Source: Stigmatella aurantiaca DW4/3-1 (GTDB lineage: Bacteria > Myxococcota > Myxococcia > Myxococcales > Myxococcaceae). Taken from it: a stretch of DNA of 64,000 nt. The stretch spans positions 7,148,893 to 7,212,892 of the forward strand of contig NC_014623.1 in NCBI RefSeq assembly GCF_000165485.1, in the 5' to 3' direction. Below the pieces are notes generated by a model. That model did not search any database. It had not been told where the DNA came from and saw nothing but the letters and a program-made list of their open reading frames with translations. This document shows positions 7,632 to 16,487 of the stretch, one piece after another. The first letter of the stretch is position 1, and each line of letters starts with the position of its first letter. The position numbers were made by a program, and so were the translations under genes.

Positions 7632-9266
7632 ATGGCGAAGACTCAGGCGCGAAGGACCGTGGTCCTCGGGATGCTCGGGACGATGCTCGACGGGGGCCAA
7701 GGGCCCCGGCGGTGGGAGCGGTGGCGTCCCACCGTGGCGCTGTGCCAGCAGGACGACCTGCTCGTGGACCGGCTGGAGCTCCTCTATTCCCCCAACGCTG
7801 CGGTGCTCGCCGCCACGGTGACGGAGGACATCCATCAGGTGTCCGCGGACACGCAGGTGCGCGGCGTGGAGGTGGACATCCAGGACCCGTGGGATTTGGA
7901 GGAGGTGTATGGGGCCCTGCTCGACTATGCCCGGAGCTACCCCTTCCAACCCGAGCAGGAGGACTACCTCGTCCACATCACCACCGGGACGCACATCGTG
8001 CAGATCTGCATGTTCCTGCTGGTGGAGAGCCGGCACATCCCCGCGCGGCTGGTCCAGACGGCCCCGCCCTCGGGCCGGGACCGAGGCCCCGGCAAGTACA
8101 GCATCATCGATCTGGATCTCTCCAAGCACGACCGGCTGGCCACGCGCTTCCAGCAAGAGCAGCGCGAGGGGCTGTCCTTCCTCAAGGCGGGCATCGACAC
8201 GCGCAACGCCGCGTTCAACCAGCTCATCGCGCGCATCGAGCAGGTGGCCATCCGCTCCCGCGCCCCGCTGCTCATCACCGGCCCCACGGGGGCGGGCAAA
8301 TCTCAGCTCGCGCGGCGCATCTACGCCCTGAAGAAGGCCCGGCGGCAGGTGAATGGCCCCTTCGTGGACCTCAACTGCGCCACGCTCCGGGGAGATGCCG
8401 CCATGTCCGCCCTCTTCGGCCACGTGAAGGGCGCCTTCACCGGGGCCTTGAGTGACCGGCCCGGGCTGCTGCGACAGGCGAACGGGGGCGTCCTGTTCCT
8501 GGATGAGATTGGCGAGTTGGGCGCGGACGAGCAGGCCATGCTGCTGCGGGCCGTGGAGGACAAACGCTTCCTGCCCGTGGGCTCGGACAAGGAGGTGGAG
8601 AGCGACTTCCAGCTCATCGCCGGCACGAACCGGGATCTGCAAGCCGAGGTGGCGCGGGGGGCCTTCCGGGAGGACCTGCTGGCGCGCATCAACCTGTGGA
8701 CGTTCCAGCTGCCCGCCCTGCGCGAGCGCCCCGAGGACATCCCCCCCAACCTGCTCTACGAGCTGGATCAAGCCTCCCAGGCCCTGGACACCCGGGTGAC
8801 GATGAACCGGGAGGCCCAGGAGCACTTCCTGCGCTTCGCCACCTCCCCCGCGGCGCGCTGGAGCGGCAACTTCCGCGACCTGAACGCGGCGGTGCTGCGC
8901 ATGGCCACCCTGGCCCCAGGGGGCCGCATCACTCGGGAGAACGTGGACGAGGAGCAGGAACGGCTCCGAGCCCAGTGGCGCCAGGGCCCCCCCCCGGGCC
9001 CGGGGGCAACAGAGGATCCCGTCCAAGAGGTGCTCGGGGCGGCCATCGCGGCGGAGCTGGACCGGTTCGACCGGGTGCAGCTCGCGGATGTGCTCACCGT
9101 GTGCCGGCACTCCCGCTCACTGTCAGAAGCCGGACGGCACCTGTTTGCCCGCTCCCGCGAACGCAAGCAGAGCCCCAATGACGCGGACCGCCTCCGCAAG
9201 TACCTTGCCCGCTTCGGGCTGGCCTGGGGGGATGTGAGCCGCGGCGGCTCCCCGGAGGCCCCTTGA
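7632..9266 (+). CDS. rtcR: Sigma54-dependent transcriptional regulator RtcR
   Basis: 544 residues. The N-terminal ~185 residues form the RtcR-specific CARF-like sensor (HITTGTHIVQICMFLLVESR), which is thought to bind RNA with 2',3'-cyclic phosphate ends and to restrain the ATPase. The central AAA+ domain has Walker A GPTGAGKS, the sigma54-contacting GAFTGA loop and Walker B GGVLFLDEIGEL. The C-terminus carries a small helix-turn-helix region (RSLSEAGRHLF). It is divergent from rtcB and should activate the sigma54 promoter between them. The start follows rtcB by 141 nt. The CARF domain here has nothing to do with CRISPR; no array is present. Confidence 0.96.
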   Translation: MAKTQARRTVVLGMLGTMLDGGQGPRRWERWRPTVALCQQDDLLVDRLELLYSPNAAVLAATVTEDIHQVSADTQVRGVEVDIQDPWDLEEVYGALLDYARSYPFQPEQEDYLVHITTGTHIVQICMFLLVESRHIPARLVQTAPPSGRDRGPGKYSIIDLDLSKHDRLATRFQQEQREGLSFLKAGIDTRNAAFNQLIARIEQVAIRSRAPLLITGPTGAGKSQLARRIYALKKARRQVNGPFVDLNCATLRGDAAMSALFGHVKGAFTGALSDRPGLLRQANGGVLFLDEIGELGADEQAMLLRAVEDKRFLPVGSDKEVESDFQLIAGTNRDLQAEVARGAFREDLLARINLWTFQLPALRERPEDIPPNLLYELDQASQALDTRVTMNREAQEHFLRFATSPAARWSGNFRDLNAAVLRMATLAPGGRITRENVDEEQERLRAQWRQGPPPGPGATEDPVQEVLGAAIAAELDRFDRVQLADVLTVCRHSRSLSEAGRHLFARSRERKQSPNDADRLRKYLARFGLAWGDVSRGGSPEAP

Positions 9267-9267
9267 G

Positions 9268-9765
9268 TCACGCCACGGACAGCTGTTTCGCCATCGAGGT
9301 GAGGGCGCGCGCCAACTGGTGCAGTTCGTGGCTCTTGAAGGGTTTCTTCAGCTCCATCAACGGAGGGGTCTCCTCCGCGAAGTTCCGGACCAGCTCCTCC
9401 CACGAGTAGTCAGAGTAGGCCGAGCAGAGCACGACCGGCAGCGAGGGAGCGACCTCGCGCAGGTGCCGCAGCGTCTCGAAGCCGTTCCAGCCCGGGGGCA
9501 TGCGGTAGTCCAGGAAGGCCAGAACGTACGGGTTGCCCGAGGCCAGGGCCTCCTTCACCTTGGCGACGCCTTCCTTGCCCTGGAAGGCCGAATCGACCTC
9601 GAACTGATCCTCCTCCTCGGGGCTGTCGGAGGGGGGGCCAAAGAGCGTCGCCTCCATCTGGGCCAGCTCGTCCCAGCACTCCGAGGGCGCTGGACACAGG
9701 ATGCGCTGGAAGTCCTTGTGGATGCTCTCCGAGTCATCGATGACGAGAATCCGCTTCTTAGGCAT
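9268..9765 (-). CDS. Single-domain response regulator
   Basis: About 165 residues from ATG 9765. A receiver domain opens with RILVIDDSESI (acidic pocket) and has the phospho-acceptor Asp in LAFLDYRMPPG, a Ser in LCSAYSD and the conserved Lys in ELKKPF. There is an insertion of about 35 acidic residues between the first helix and the second strand (EEEDQFE). No output domain. The start lies 8 nt inside the end of the upstream histidine kinase gene, so it is the cognate partner of that kinase. The gene is convergent with rtcR, ending one base after it. Confidence 0.88.
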   Translation of the reverse strand: MPKKRILVIDDSESIHKDFQRILCPAPSECWDELAQMEATLFGPPSDSPEEEDQFEVDSAFQGKEGVAKVKEALASGNPYVLAFLDYRMPPGWNGFETLRHLREVAPSLPVVLCSAYSDYSWEELVRNFAEETPPLMELKKPFKSHELHQLARALTSMAKQLSVA

Positions 9766-12031
9766 GTGATTGTCCCCCCTGCTGCTCGGCACTCACCGGA
9801 AGTTCCAGTATGAAGGAGGCCCCCTGCCCAGGTCCATCGCTATGGACCTTCAGGGTGCCTCCCAGTTCTTGGGCCGCCAACGCACTGGAGTGCAGCCCAA
9901 AGCCATGTCCTTCCTGCCGCGTGGTGAACCCATGCTGGAAGATGCGCGTGAGCAACTCCGGCGCGATGCCCACGCCATTGTCCTTCACCTCGATGCAAAT
10001 GAAGCCATCGGAGAGCGGCCGCTCTATCCGCACGCTCAGCCGCCGCTCCGCCTCCGGCATCGCATCCAAGGCGTACTTGGCATTGCTGATCAGGTTGACG
10101 AGGATCAGCAGCACCTTGTGCTTCTCGGTCAGGACCGATGGGATGTCCGCCAGGAGCCGCTCCACCTTGACGGAGTGCCGTCCGAGCGCGGCCTGATTGA
10201 TGCGCAACGCGTCCTCCACCAGGGCGCGCAGATCCACCTGCTCGTGCAGGTGATGAGACGTGCGGGCATAGCGCTGTTGCAAGTTGACGATGGCGCCAAT
10301 GTGCTCGGTGTGCCGGCTGACGTCGTTGAGCAGCAGCAGGATCTCCTTGCGCTCGCTCTGAAGGTTCTTGCCCAGCTGGGTCAGGAAAGGGAGCGTGGTC
10401 TGCCCCCGCTTGTCCCCCTGGATGAAGGCCGACAAATCTCCCCGGTGCTCCTCGAGCAAGGCCGCCACCCGCTCCACGTTCTCGAGCTTCAGCCCCGACA
10501 GGCGCTCCTTGGCCAGCATCGACGAGATGAGGACGCTGCTCAGCACGTTGCCGACATTGTGCAGCACGTTGGTGGCGATCTCGGCCCGGCCGACCTGCAG
10601 CGCGGACTCCACGAGTTGGCGGTGCGCGTCCTTCAGCTCCCGGGTGCGCTCCTCCACCCGCAGCTCCAGCCCCTCGTTGGCCTGCCGCAGGGCCTCCTCG
10701 CGGCGTTGAATCTCCCCGGCCATCTGGTGGAAGGCATGGGCGAGCTGTCCCAGCTCATCCTCGCGCCAGATGTCCAAGGAGACGTTGAAGTCACCGGCCT
10801 CCAACTTGCCCGTGGCTTCGGTGAAATCCAGCAGCGGACGGGTGATCTGCTGCTTCAGCACCCAGTACATGATGCCCAGCTCGATGATCAGCGACACCAG
10901 GCCAAACAGCAGGACATAGCGCGAGGCCCGGATGGCGGCCGAAGACACCACATGCTCGGGCAAGACCGTGACAAAGGTCCACCCGGGGCCTTTGAGCCGC
11001 TCCATGGCCATGTATTCCCCCAGCTCCGGCAGCTCCAGCACGCGCTGTCCCGGCGCCCGGGTGCTCAGCTTCTCGAAGATGCCGCTCAGGTGCGCGCGCT
11101 GCTCGGGGGTCCCCTCCTTCGAGTTCACCGCCTCGGGCATGCCCAGGACCTTCGGGATGGTGTAGGGCCCCTGGCCGCTCTCCATCTTGATGGTGGGGTG
11201 GGCAATCAGCTGGCCATCGTCCCGCACCAGGAAGTTGTAGGCGCCCGGCAGGCGGTCCTGGATGGTGCGGTTCATCAGCTCCTCCAGGAGCACATCGTGC
11301 GTAATGGTCGCGACATGGCGGCCGTCCACGTCCAGGGGCGTGGCGACGGTCACCATCCAGGTCTTGCTGGGGACGTCCTCGAAGATTCCCGTCCAGGCCG
11401 ATGTCCGCTGGGGGTTGTTCTCCGGCAGGGAGATGGTCAGGTACTCCATGGGCAGAAACGAGAAGGTGGCCTCGACGTCCTGAAACCACGTGGCCCCCTC
11501 GGGCCAGTAGCCCACCAGCACCCCCTCCGGCAGAAGGACGCCGGTGTTCGTGAACCGGACGTGGAAGGCAGGCCCGTACTGGGCGACCACCTCGTAGGCG
11601 GCGAGGATCCTGCGGCGCAGGTCGTCGTCGATCACCACCCCTTTGGGAACGATGACCCCGGGCATCTTCGTGCCATCGAACCCTTGGGGGATGTTGCGGG
11701 TACTTCCGTCCGGCAGGTGCACGAACATGCCCTCGAAGCGAGGCGAGGGGTCCTGGGTGCGCCAGAACCGGATCCGCTCTTCCAGGGCCTTCTTGAGGGC
11801 CTTGTGGTTGTCCTCCGCCAGCACGAAGATGGCCTGCTCGCGCTGGCTGCGCTCCACGACGCTCTGCTCCATCTGCACCAGGGCTTCCGTGCGGAAGGAG
11901 TTGAAGATGTGGAGGTAGCTGAACAGGGTGGCCAGGGACATGATGACCGCGATGCGCACCCCCATCCGGATGAGCGTCGTGCGCGCCAGGGAGGTGCGGT
12001 CAGGCAGAGGGAAAACACGCGGCATGGCCAT
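9758..12031 (-). CDS. Membrane sensor histidine kinase (Cache-type sensor, HAMP)
   Basis: 757 residues: a transmembrane helix at about 25-45; a long periplasmic Cache-like sensor to about 365; a second helix (YVLLFGLVSLIIELGIMYWVL); a HAMP segment (FNVSLDIWREDELGQLAHAF); a coiled coil; a histidine box with NVLHNVGNVLSS; and an ATPase domain with NLISNAKYALDAM, VKDNGVGI and GHGFGLHSS. The HNVGN phospho-acceptor box is the variant found in kinases whose H-box lacks the usual HE(I/L)xxP. It overlaps the response regulator by 8 nt and follows the cytochrome/propeller gene by 20 nt, so the three probably form one operon. The signal sensed is unknown. Confidence 0.9.
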   Translation of the reverse strand: MAMPRVFPLPDRTSLARTTLIRMGVRIAVIMSLATLFSYLHIFNSFRTEALVQMEQSVVERSQREQAIFVLAEDNHKALKKALEERIRFWRTQDPSPRFEGMFVHLPDGSTRNIPQGFDGTKMPGVIVPKGVVIDDDLRRRILAAYEVVAQYGPAFHVRFTNTGVLLPEGVLVGYWPEGATWFQDVEATFSFLPMEYLTISLPENNPQRTSAWTGIFEDVPSKTWMVTVATPLDVDGRHVATITHDVLLEELMNRTIQDRLPGAYNFLVRDDGQLIAHPTIKMESGQGPYTIPKVLGMPEAVNSKEGTPEQRAHLSGIFEKLSTRAPGQRVLELPELGEYMAMERLKGPGWTFVTVLPEHVVSSAAIRASRYVLLFGLVSLIIELGIMYWVLKQQITRPLLDFTEATGKLEAGDFNVSLDIWREDELGQLAHAFHQMAGEIQRREEALRQANEGLELRVEERTRELKDAHRQLVESALQVGRAEIATNVLHNVGNVLSSVLISSMLAKERLSGLKLENVERVAALLEEHRGDLSAFIQGDKRGQTTLPFLTQLGKNLQSERKEILLLLNDVSRHTEHIGAIVNLQQRYARTSHHLHEQVDLRALVEDALRINQAALGRHSVKVERLLADIPSVLTEKHKVLLILVNLISNAKYALDAMPEAERRLSVRIERPLSDGFICIEVKDNGVGIAPELLTRIFQHGFTTRQEGHGFGLHSSALAAQELGGTLKVHSDGPGQGASFILELPVSAEQQGGQSHA

Positions 12032-12051
12032 GATGATATCTGGGGGCCCCC

Positions 12052-14841
12052 TCAGGGGTGACTGTCTGGGTCCGCGGGGTTCGTCCCAAACTTCCGTTCG
12101 TCTCCATCGAGGAACCCGTCCAGGTCACGGTCAATGCCGATGCGCTGGCCCGAACCAGGAGGCGTGCAAGTGTAGGTCAGGACGCCTCCTCCCGCGGAGA
12201 CGAGCAGTTGGAGGGCCTCGCCTGAAATCGAGGGCAGGACCGCCCGGTCCCCCTTGAACTGGCCTGCCCCCTGGTAGACAAACCCCACCTCGAGCTGCGC
12301 CACCTGCCCCTTGGCCACCAGGTCGCACTCCCCCGCCTCCGCCCGGGCCCTCAGGAGCTGGATGCGCGGGAGCACCCCGAACGTGTTGCTGGCCGTGTGG
12401 GTCACCTGCTGGCCCACGATGGGCGCCATGTTGCTCTCGAAGGCCAGCATGTATTGCTCCATGTTCCTCTTGGCGGCAATGCCCTCGGGAGAGTTGGGGA
12501 TCCCCACGGGGTTCTCGGGGATCACGTCGAAGCCGCTGTTGAAACGGAACATATCGGGAATGGCCCCGTCGCTGTTGAAACCGAATCCCCGCACCTGCTC
12601 TCCCAGGAAGGGGTCGGGAGGTTGTAGCCCAGAGGTGAAGCCCGCACCGAACATTCCCACTTTTTGATACATGTTACGCAGGTGGGGAACCTTGGGAAAG
12701 AGCGGCTCGGCGTCGAAGGACGAACGGCCATCGGTCCCGAAGAAGCCCTTGAAGGGCCCTTCCCCGGGGTTGGCGTTGGGATCGAGCCGGTGGCAGGCCC
12801 CACACGGTCCGTGGAAGAAGCTCGTGGTGTTGAAGAAGAAATCCCGCCCTGCCCGCTGCGCCGGGGTGAGCGAGTTGTCGAGGTGGCGGACCGGGTTGGG
12901 CGGGTACGTCACCTGGAGGATGAAGTTGGAGAACTGCTGCATCTCGGCGCTGGTGAGCTGCGTGGGGCGCCCCAGCAGGTCCACGAACGCGGGGTTGAAC
13001 TGCTTGAACGCCTCGACCTCGTTGAACGCGCCCTGGTTCGGCTGGGCGCTCGGCGCGGTGTACGCACCCGTCCGGTCCCCGCGCCAGTGCATCGGGCCGT
13101 GGTTGGCCATCCCGCGCAGGCTCTGGGTGGACAGGGGGCCCTTGAGCGGGTGGAGATCCGTGTTCTGGCCGAAGGTGGGATCGGTTCCGAAATCCGGGGT
13201 CACCGGGACGACGGGGTTGGGGTTGGCCCTCACGACGCCGTCCGGGTTGCCGAGATCCCAGGAGAGGCTGTCGAAGTCTCCGAAGACGTGACAGCTCGCG
13301 CAGGACGAGTCGCCATGGCTCGAGTTCTTGCGCGCGTCGTACAGAAAGGCCCGGCCCTTCACCACGCTCTGCGGCTCGGGGCTGTACATCGGCAGGTGGG
13401 CGATCTCCTGCTGGGTGGCGGTGTTCACGATGGAGAGGGAGTTATCGAAGCGCGTCAGGACGTACATGCGCTGGGCCGCCTCGTCCAACACCATGCCCGT
13501 GGGCCCGCCCCCACTCAGGAGGATCTGGTTCGCCGTGCTGGGCACGAAGGTGTTGGCCTCGATCGCGGCGGTGGGAAAGACGCCGATCTTCGAGGAGCCA
13601 AACGCGGCCACGTACAAGGTGGCGCCATTGGAGGTCACCGCCATGCCGAGCGGCTGTGCGAGGCTCTTCTCGTTCTCGGCGTTGGGCAGAGGGGCGCAGC
13701 AGACGCCATAATTGATGTGCTTGTTGAGGTGCCTGGGCGCGACGCCCGCGGGGCTCAGCACGGTGATCCGGCTCTCGTGCAGGTGGCCTTGAAGGCTGGG
13801 CCGGTTGGACGTGGGCGCCCCCTCGAAGCGCAGGTCATTCCGGGCCTCGGTGTTGCTGACGTAGACCTTCCCGTTCACCGGGTTGACGGCCATGTTGAAC
13901 AGGATGGTGCCAACCCCCGTGAAGAAGCCCGACGAGCCATTGAGCTGCCTGGGCGGATTGGCCAGGGCGTCCAGGACGAACACGTCCTTGTCCGGCAAGG
14001 TGAAGCGCACCTTGTCGGTCCACGGGCGGTTGAGAACATCGAACCAGTTCTGGCCATCGAACCGGACCAGGACGCTGACCTCGGTCCCCGGCACGCCGTT
14101 GACGGTGTTGGGACCGGGAACGCCCCCCGCCGCCTGCCCCCCATTGGGAACCAGGAACTCATGCACCACGGAGGAGCGGTTGCCCGAGTGGAAGGCGGCC
14201 GCGTAGACCCGCGCGCCATCCGGCGTCACCGCGAGCGCGCGCGGGGTGTCACTGAACAGGCTGACGATGGTCAGCGGCGTCCCGCCCAGCGAAGACCCCA
14301 GGTTGTTCGCCTCGAAGACCCAGACGTCCGCGCGGCCAATGCCCGGCGTGGTGAACTGCGGATCAAAGGGCGCGTTCTGGCCCCGGTGCGCCGCCGTGAT
14401 GAAGGCCCGGCTCTTTCCAGGGCCGGCGAAGACAATGTCCCGTGGCTCATCACCCACGAGCAGGGTCCGCACCACGGTGCCGCTGCAACCATCCGCTGCC
14501 AGCCGCACGACGCTGACGCTGTCCGACAGGTGGTTGACAACCCAGACCTCCTCATTGCTCCGGGCGGCGACCGCCACGGGCTCGAGCCCCACGGGCACCG
14601 AGGTCAGGTGGGTGAGCCCTTGATGCTTGATCTGGAAGACCTCCAGGCGGCTGTCTGGCGTGTTGACCGCGAAAAGCAGACGCCCATTGGGAGAGAGCGC
14701 CAAGGGCCGGACCTGACCACTTTCAAAGAGGGTATACGGCGCGGCGGATGCCTCGCTGTCTCCCAGCATCCATGCAAGAAAAACCGCAACGAGGACACCC
14801 CGGGGTATCCCTTGGAACAACACCCTTCGCTTGGCTTTCAT
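12052..14841 (-). CDS. Secreted beta-propeller / di-heme cytochrome c protein
   Basis: 929 residues from ATG 14841, which has GGGAGGGG just upstream and is followed by a signal peptide (to about residue 35). Residues about 40-490 contain YVTN/lactonase-type propeller blades (LALSPNGRLLFAVNT, LAVTPDGARVYAAAF). Two c-type heme motifs follow, CASCH at about 515 and CGACH at about 682, in a MauG/cytochrome-peroxidase-like half. The C-terminus ends with a calcium-binding, thrombospondin type 3-like acidic repeat (DRDLDGFLDGDE). It probably acts in the periplasm or at the cell surface as an electron-transfer or peroxidase-like protein; the substrate is unknown. The downstream kinase and regulator genes are co-directional. 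Confidence 0.85.
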   Translation of the reverse strand: MKAKRRVLFQGIPRGVLVAVFLAWMLGDSEASAAPYTLFESGQVRPLALSPNGRLLFAVNTPDSRLEVFQIKHQGLTHLTSVPVGLEPVAVAARSNEEVWVVNHLSDSVSVVRLAADGCSGTVVRTLLVGDEPRDIVFAGPGKSRAFITAAHRGQNAPFDPQFTTPGIGRADVWVFEANNLGSSLGGTPLTIVSLFSDTPRALAVTPDGARVYAAAFHSGNRSSVVHEFLVPNGGQAAGGVPGPNTVNGVPGTEVSVLVRFDGQNWFDVLNRPWTDKVRFTLPDKDVFVLDALANPPRQLNGSSGFFTGVGTILFNMAVNPVNGKVYVSNTEARNDLRFEGAPTSNRPSLQGHLHESRITVLSPAGVAPRHLNKHINYGVCCAPLPNAENEKSLAQPLGMAVTSNGATLYVAAFGSSKIGVFPTAAIEANTFVPSTANQILLSGGGPTGMVLDEAAQRMYVLTRFDNSLSIVNTATQQEIAHLPMYSPEPQSVVKGRAFLYDARKNSSHGDSSCASCHVFGDFDSLSWDLGNPDGVVRANPNPVVPVTPDFGTDPTFGQNTDLHPLKGPLSTQSLRGMANHGPMHWRGDRTGAYTAPSAQPNQGAFNEVEAFKQFNPAFVDLLGRPTQLTSAEMQQFSNFILQVTYPPNPVRHLDNSLTPAQRAGRDFFFNTTSFFHGPCGACHRLDPNANPGEGPFKGFFGTDGRSSFDAEPLFPKVPHLRNMYQKVGMFGAGFTSGLQPPDPFLGEQVRGFGFNSDGAIPDMFRFNSGFDVIPENPVGIPNSPEGIAAKRNMEQYMLAFESNMAPIVGQQVTHTASNTFGVLPRIQLLRARAEAGECDLVAKGQVAQLEVGFVYQGAGQFKGDRAVLPSISGEALQLLVSAGGGVLTYTCTPPGSGQRIGIDRDLDGFLDGDERKFGTNPADPDSHP

Positions 14842-15303
14842 GACCCCTCCCAGTGAGAGGGCCATCCATATCATGAAACACTGTATCGCCACGACGGGAT
14901 GAACCATGTAACGCGGGACTCACTCAGGGTCGCGATGGACACCCGAAGCCTCCGGCGTGATTCATTTCACAGCATGAAACGCAAACGTGTCTCTCTCCTG
15001 AGTCATGACGCGGTGGGTCTGACAGGCATTGGGCTGACATGCTTTCCAGCCTTCACGGCTTGCATGTCATTGAAAGAAAGACTGTGAATGAATGGCTGCC
15101 AGGGATTGCGGCGCAGCGTGTCTTGCTTCTCCCCGGGCCCGGCGCGGAAGACAGGGCCGCACGACACCTGCAACCACCTGCACGCACATGGGGCGGAGCT
15201 GGACAGTTCCGGGCACTTCTGGAATCTCGCAGCTCGCCGATTACACGTGTCCAGAGGGTAACATTCTTGGTAAGACGGCGCTCTGCCCTCTCCCCCCCGC
15301 CGT
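14842..15303. other. Intergenic region with short inverted repeats
   Basis: 462 bases between divergent genes. An 8-bp perfect inverted repeat TGACATGC/GCATGTCA (15035-15042 and 15062-15069, 19-nt spacer) and two copies of CATGAAAC (about 14873 and 14974) are present. The second copy lies in TTTCA-cagca-TGAAA. These could be operators for the cytochrome gene to the left. No coding region or RNA gene was recognised. Confidence 0.45.
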
Positions 15304-15861
15304 ATGCCCACCCCAGCCGACAGCCGCGACTATCGCGTCCTCTTTTTCTGCCCCGCCTCCCTCGCTCGAATGGAGCGCATCGAGGCGCCCGTGGGCCGGC
15401 TGCTGTCGCGCCTCCAGGCACCGCCCGCGGAGCTGGCCCCCCTCGAGGAGGCGGGCGTCCTGAACGAGGCGGGCTGGAAGGTCTACATGGTGCGCTCGCT
15501 CTCCGAGCGCTCCGCGGCCCAGGCCCTGGCCGCCTACGTGAGCGAGGCGACCTGCACGCTCGCGGCGGAGCTGGAGGCGGAGGTGCTCGGGCTCTACGTG
15601 GATGTCTCCGGGGACTCGGCGCGCGTGTGCCGGTGTGAGCCCGAGCAAGGCCCGGAGACCTTCGCGGGCCGCCGCCACGTGGCGCTCAGCCGCACCGCCG
15701 AGTGGCTCGAGGTCGCCCCGGCCACCCTCGCGGCGCTCTTCCAGCTCGAAGCACCGGATGACTACGAGCCGGATGCGGAAGACCGCTTCGTCGAGGAGAA
15801 GCTCCAGGAGGCCCGGGCGTTGATGGAGCAGTACCGGCGCCACGCCAAAATCAGCACATGA
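15304..15861 (+). CDS. Hypothetical protein
   Basis: 185 residues, acidic, with no signal peptide or membrane helix. I do not recognise a family. The stop overlaps the start of tapT (ATGA, 15858-15861), so the two are translationally coupled. GC bias and codon use match its neighbours, which supports real coding. No strong Shine-Dalgarno precedes the ATG at 15304, so the start is uncertain. Confidence 0.7.
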   Translation: MPTPADSRDYRVLFFCPASLARMERIEAPVGRLLSRLQAPPAELAPLEEAGVLNEAGWKVYMVRSLSERSAAQALAAYVSEATCTLAAELEAEVLGLYVDVSGDSARVCRCEPEQGPETFAGRRHVALSRTAEWLEVAPATLAALFQLEAPDDYEPDAEDRFVEEKLQEARALMEQYRRHAKIST

Positions 15862-16487
15862 GGTCTCGCACCCCGGAGGATCTCTCGGGCCGCTGTCCTC
15901 GTTGCTACCTGCCCACCCGGCTGTGCCTGTGCGCGCATGTCCCCCGCCTCGACACGCGCACCGAGTTCCTCGTCATCCGCCACAACAAGGAGAAGGAGAA
16001 GTCCACCAACACGGCGCGCATGGCGGCGCTCGCGCTGGCCCGCTGCCAGGTGCTCACCTATGGCGCGCCCGGCCCGCCGTTCGATGCGTCGGCGCTGGAG
16101 GCGCCCGGAACCTGGCTGTTGTTTCCGGATGCCAGCCCCCCCGCGCCGGACGCCCCGCCGCCGAAGCGGCTGGTGGTGCTCGATGGCAACTGGGGTCAGG
16201 CCCGCCGCATGATGCAGCGCGTGCCCGCCCTGCGCCGGTTGCCGGGGCTGGCCTTGCCCCCCCCTCCTGCCGAGACACGCCGCTTGCGCCGTCCCCCTCA
16301 CCCCGAAGGCATGTCCACGCTGGAGGCCATGGCGGGCGCGCTGGCGGTGCTCGAGGGGGAAGAGCAGGCACGCCCCCTCTATGCGCTGCACGAGCTGATG
16401 ATCGACCGGGTTCTGGAGAGCCGCGGCCGGCTCGGGGAGGACGCCCGCGGCTCAGCGGACCTTCTTGAGCTCCGAGACGAACGGTGA
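15858..16487 (+). CDS. tapT: DTW-domain tRNA-uridine aminocarboxypropyltransferase
   Basis: 209 residues. The cysteine cluster CPRCYLPTRLCLC at the N-terminus and the motif VVLDGNWGQARRMM (the place of the DTW box) with LRRPP..EGMSTLEA are diagnostic of the DTW family, which transfers the 3-amino-3-carboxypropyl group of SAM to a tRNA uridine (acp3U). In this protein DTW reads DGNW. The start overlaps the stop of the hypothetical gene upstream. The last 36 bases overlap the end of the convergent dsbD-like gene. Confidence 0.88.
   Translation: MRSRTPEDLSGRCPRCYLPTRLCLCAHVPRLDTRTEFLVIRHNKEKEKSTNTARMAALALARCQVLTYGAPGPPFDASALEAPGTWLLFPDASPPAPDAPPPKRLVVLDGNWGQARRMMQRVPALRRLPGLALPPPPAETRRLRRPPHPEGMSTLEAMAGALAVLEGEEQARPLYALHELMIDRVLESRGRLGEDARGSADLLELRDER

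Noticed and set aside
7632-8200. CARF domain as a sign of a type III CRISPR system
   Set aside because: It belongs to RtcR beside rtcBA; no repeats or cas genes are in the window.
12664-14856. 730-codon plus-strand open frame
   Set aside because: Antisense to the cytochrome/propeller gene; no domain and low-complexity Arg/Gly/Val composition.
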